From positions 1-64,000 of the forward strand of contig JAPHSY010000029.1 of NCBI GenBank assembly GCA_026196495.1: a stretch of DNA of 64,000 nucleotides, in the 5' to 3' direction. The position numbers were made by a program, and so were the translations under genes. The notes under the pieces were generated by a model. The model had not been told where the DNA came from, searched no databases, and saw only the letters and a program-made list of their open reading frames with translations. Shown here piece after piece: positions 61,503 to 64,000 of the stretch (positions are counted from its first letter, which is position 1; the number at the start of each line of letters is the position of its first letter). This DNA is from Magnetovibrio sp. GTDB taxonomy: Bacteria > Pseudomonadota > Alphaproteobacteria > Rhodospirillales > Magnetovibrionaceae.

Positions 61503-61961
61503 TCAAGAAATGTATTTTTTCAACTGGTCACGAATGTCTTCCAGTTCACCAACCAATCCGGTCAGTTCATGGTTTGACAGCATATCAAGTTGACCCAGTG
61601 TTTCAGAAGTTTTTTCAATAGCTTGCGGTGATTCTTCCGAAGACGATTGAGGCAAGTTATTCACCCCGCCGATACTGAGCAATTTTTGCACACCTTTGAT
61701 AGTGTATCCATCAAAGTGTAAAAGCGCCTTGATGCGACGCAGCAGATCAACATCTTCGGGGCGATAATAGCGACGCCCCCCACCCCGTTTCATGGGTGAG
61801 ATTTGATGGAATTTGGTTTCCCAAAAACGCAAAACATGCTGCGGCAAATCTAAATCTTTCGCGACCTCAGAAATGGTGCGAAAAGCTTGATCCGACTTGC
61901 CAGCACGGCCGCGAGTTTGCTCCCCGAGTGCTGCACCCTGGTCTGTAGAAGTCTCTGACAT
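61503..61961 (-). CDS. MerR-family transcriptional regulator
   Basis: A 152-residue regulator with a Mer[45 protein letters not shown], and a helical tail (about 85-152). It lacks the metal-binding cysteines of MerR/CueR, and the conserved position next to ihfA and fabH in Alphaproteobacteria marks the common group of unknown effector. Twelve bases downstream of ihfA. Confidence 0.9.
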   Translation of the reverse strand: MSETSTDQGAALGEQTRGRAGKSDQAFRTISEVAKDLDLPQHVLRFWETKFHQISPMKRGGGRRYYRPEDVDLLRRIKALLHFDGYTIKGVQKLLSIGGVNNLPQSSSEESPQAIEKTSETLGQLDMLSNHELTGLVGELEDIRDQLKKYIS

Positions 61962-61973
61962 GCGAACTTAGGC

Positions 61974-62285
61974 TCAGGTCGCGTCAGGAGCACGCTTGGA
62001 GTTGATGCGAGCTTTCATCACTTGAGAGGGACGGAAGACAAGCACCTTACGCGGTAAAATGGGAACTTCTTCACCCGTTTTCGGGTTGCGGCCAATGCGT
62101 TCCCCTTTTTGGCGAACAGAAAAACTGCCAAACGACGAAATCTTAACCGTTTCCCCCCCAGACAAAGCATCCGACATCATGCCCAGAACCGATTCCAACA
62201 AATCCGCAGATTCGTTTCGTGACAAGCCAACTTCTTGATAGACCGCTTCGCTCAGCTGTGCGCGGGTAATCGTACGATCAGACAT
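61974..62285 (-). CDS. ihfA: Integration host factor subunit alpha
   Basis: A 103-residue histone-like DNA-bending protein: [48 protein letters not shown] with the Pro of the intercalating beta-arm, and [18 protein letters not shown] matches IhfA rather than HU. Confidence 0.93.
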   Translation of the reverse strand: MSDRTITRAQLSEAVYQEVGLSRNESADLLESVLGMMSDALSGGETVKISSFGSFSVRQKGERIGRNPKTGEEVPILPRKVLVFRPSQVMKARINSKRAPDAT

Positions 62286-62414
62286 ACACCCAACCCTTTC
62301 ATCTCATTGAGACGAAAGGGTATCCCGATGAACAAAATCCGTCAATATCAAAGGGATGCAAGACTCGGATGAATCTGGATTTGAAAGCAAAAATAGTGCT
62401 GAGCAGTCTTTTTA

Positions 62415-62432
62415 CTAATACTTTAGTATTAG
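62415..62432. repeat. Inverted repeat between fabH and ihfA
   Basis: CTAATACT (62415-62422) and AGTATTAG (62425-62432) are perfect eight-base arms separated by TT. It may act as a terminator or operator; no T-run follows on the minus strand. The rest of the fabH-ihfA gap shows nothing further. Confidence 0.5.
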
Positions 62433-62447
62433 ATTTGATCGTATGGG

Positions 62448-63419
62448 CTACCAACGCACCAAGGCTGCACCCCATGTCAGGCCGCCGCCCATGGCTTCCA
62501 TCAACACCAATTGACCGGGCTTAATTCGGCCATCACGCACCGCTTCGTCCAAAGCCAGAGGCACAGAAGCAGCCGAGGTATTGGCATGCCGGTCAACGGT
62601 AATCACCACCTGATCGGCTGACAGTCCCAATTTACGGGCAGTGCCATCCAAAATGCGTTTGTTGGCTTGGTGTGGCACCAACCAATCAATATCGTCTTGG
62701 TTAAGTCCGTTGGCTTCCAAGGCTTCCCCTACGACAGATGCTAAATTGGTGACAGCATGGCGGAACAATTCACGTCCCAACATACGTACATGCCCAACTT
62801 GTTGGTTCGTGCCGGGACCGCCGTCAACGTACAAAAGATCGCGCAATTTGCCATCGGAATGCAGGTGGGTGGACAAAATACCGACATCGGCACCTTCTTC
62901 CACTTCTTCAGCTTGCAAAACAACAGCCCCTGCCCCATCCCCAAACAAAACGCAGGTGGTACGGTCTTCCCAGTCCAAAATACGCGAAAAGACTTCGGCG
63001 CCGATAACCAAAATGGTTTGGGCTTGACCCGCACGGATAAAATTATCGGCGACGGACAAGGCATACACAAAGCCAGAGCACACCGCCTGTACATCAAACG
63101 CTGCACCATGGTCCATACCCAACATGGCCTGAACTTTGGTTGCGGTAGATGGGAAAGTGTTATCTGGTGTGGTCGTCGCGACAACAACCAAATCGACATC
63201 TTGTGCTGTTAAGTCAGCTGCTTCCAGGGCATTTTCAGCAGCCTGGAACGCCAAAGCCGATGTACTTTCACCTTCGCGTGCAATATGGCGCTGTTTGATG
63301 CCGGTACGCTCGACAATCCACTCGTCAGTGGTATCGACTTTTTCAGTCAACTGCTCATTGGTAACAACTTGATCGGGCAAGTGAGAGCCCGTGCCGGTAA
63401 TGCGGGAACGAAAAGCCAT
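62448..63419 (-). CDS. fabH: Beta-ketoacyl-ACP synthase III
   Basis: Starts fatty acid synthesis by condensing acetyl-CoA with malonyl-ACP. The 323-residue protein has the active-site Cys in [10 protein letters not shown], the His in [11 protein letters not shown] and the Asn in [13 protein letters not shown], the full triad. Its ATG overlaps the plsX stop (ATGA). Confidence 0.96.
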   Translation of the reverse strand: MAFRSRITGTGSHLPDQVVTNEQLTEKVDTTDEWIVERTGIKQRHIAREGESTSALAFQAAENALEAADLTAQDVDLVVVATTTPDNTFPSTATKVQAMLGMDHGAAFDVQAVCSGFVYALSVADNFIRAGQAQTILVIGAEVFSRILDWEDRTTCVLFGDGAGAVVLQAEEVEEGADVGILSTHLHSDGKLRDLLYVDGGPGTNQQVGHVRMLGRELFRHAVTNLASVVGEALEANGLNQDDIDWLVPHQANKRILDGTARKLGLSADQVVITVDRHANTSAASVPLALDEAVRDGRIKPGQLVLMEAMGGGLTWGAALVRW

Positions 63420-64000
63420 CAGTCTTCCACTGGTTCCAAAGGAATGGTGTGATGCTCAGAACTAAACCGAGCATAGTCTTCCTTGATACCATCGTTCAAC
63501 TTATCTGTAACCAATTCGTGTGCAACTTTAATGGCATGGCAAAAGCCCAAGGCGTCCGTACCACCGTGACTTTTTACGCAAATACCCCCCAAACCAAGGA
63601 ACATAGCCCCGTTATAGCGGCGTGGGTCAAAGCGATCACGGAAAGAATTAATGGCAGGACGGGCAATCAAAGCACCGATTTTCCCCGGCAAAGAATCCAT
63701 AAGCTCTTGTTTCAAAGCATTGGCGAACAACTTTGCGGTACCTTCAATGGTTTTCAGCGCAACATTGCCGGTGAAACCATCGGTCACAATCACATCAACG
63801 GTGCCAGCACCAATATCATCACCTTCTACGAAACCGTAGAAATCGATGGGCAGTTGGGTTTCAGAAAGAATTTGCGCCGCTTGCTTGACCGAATCGTTGC
63901 CCTTTAGAACCTCGGTTCCAACGTTCAAGATGCCAATGGATGGCTTTTCAATGTGCAAAACGTGGCGTGCAAACACTTCGCCCATCACACCAAACTGGAC
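63419..64000 (-). CDS. plsX: Phosphate acyltransferase PlsX, C-terminal part
   Basis: PlsX makes acyl-phosphate from acyl-ACP for phospholipid synthesis. The frame is still open at the window edge (the codons read through 64000), so the N-terminus is outside. [31 protein letters not shown] and [18 protein letters not shown] are the family motifs. It is followed by fabH with overlapping stop and start. Confidence 0.94.
   Translation of the reverse strand, partial: VQFGVMGEVFARHVLHIEKPSIGILNVGTEVLKGNDSVKQAAQILSETQLPIDFYGFVEGDDIGAGTVDVIVTDGFTGNVALKTIEGTAKLFANALKQELMDSLPGKIGALIARPAINSFRDRFDPRRYNGAMFLGLGGICVKSHGGTDALGFCHAIKVAHELVTDKLNDGIKEDYARFSSEHHTIPLEPVED

Noticed and set aside
61347-61577. 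76-residue plus-strand ORF
   Set aside because: It is antisense to tRNA-Pro and runs into merR; its GAIGFEPTTPSP text is a typical false translation of a tRNA complement.

Overview
The window reads as a chromosomal segment of a free-living, probably marine or aquatic alphaproteobacterium of Rhodospirillales type (Magnetospirillum/Terasakiella/Thalassospira-like; this rank is an inference from gene content). Supporting signs are the block dusB-ntrB-ntrC-ntrY-ntrX-trkA-dat-HAD-hfq-hflX, a fused ispDF, plsX-fabH-ihfA-merR, a DUF2336 protein beside a diguanylate cyclase, and tmk-holB-metG-tatD. GC content looks close to one half. I see no prophage, insertion sequence, CRISPR array or rRNA. Two tRNA genes are present: Ser(TGA) and Pro(GGG).

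Layout. 1-5.1 kb: the end of mfd, a DsbA-like oxidoreductase, cysC, an alpha/beta-hydrolase-like protein, a soluble zinc-binding (CZB) chemoreceptor and tRNA-Ser. 5.2-7 kb: an accessory patch of small secreted or lipid-anchored proteins with a tandem duplication, one copy of which has decayed. 7-10.2 kb: a glycine betaine/proline ABC importer (proXWV) with a likely attenuator after proX. 10.5-18 kb: small unknowns, then a signalling patch (PAS-GAF-GGDEF cyclase, DUF2336, hemerythrin, receiver-PP2C phosphatase, SprA-type metalloprotease). 18-23 kb: envelope genes (ElyC-like, MltB-like, RlpA, D-Ala-D-Ala carboxypeptidase). 23-28.6 kb: tmk-holB-metG-(lipoprotein)-tatD-MBL hydrolase. 28.7-32 kb: a small unreported ORF and a histidine kinase paired with a periplasmic binding protein. 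32-44 kb: YchJ-like protein, Cys-cluster protein, Ca2+-type P-ATPase, EF-hand protein, CvpA, MazG, Cache chemoreceptor, a beta-hydroxyacid dehydrogenase, an inositol-phosphatase-family enzyme and a ribbon-helix-helix-like protein. 44-57 kb: the nitrogen-regulation/Hfq block, all on the minus strand. 57-64 kb: ispDF, an unusual response regulator, cutA, two candidate small RNAs, tRNA-Pro, merR, ihfA, fabH and the start-truncated plsX.

Themes. Sensing and signalling genes are dense: two chemoreceptors, three histidine kinases, two NtrC-type regulators, two other receiver proteins, a GGDEF enzyme and a PP2C phosphatase. NtrX has lost the GAFTGA loop needed to work with sigma-54, while NtrC keeps it. 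The most interesting features not explained by protein genes are a minus-strand stem-loop RNA near 60.4 kb carrying an anti-Shine-Dalgarno loop, an orphan plus-strand terminator near 61.2 kb, and two paralogous cysteine-pair lipoproteins, one beside a decayed duplication and one inside a housekeeping operon.
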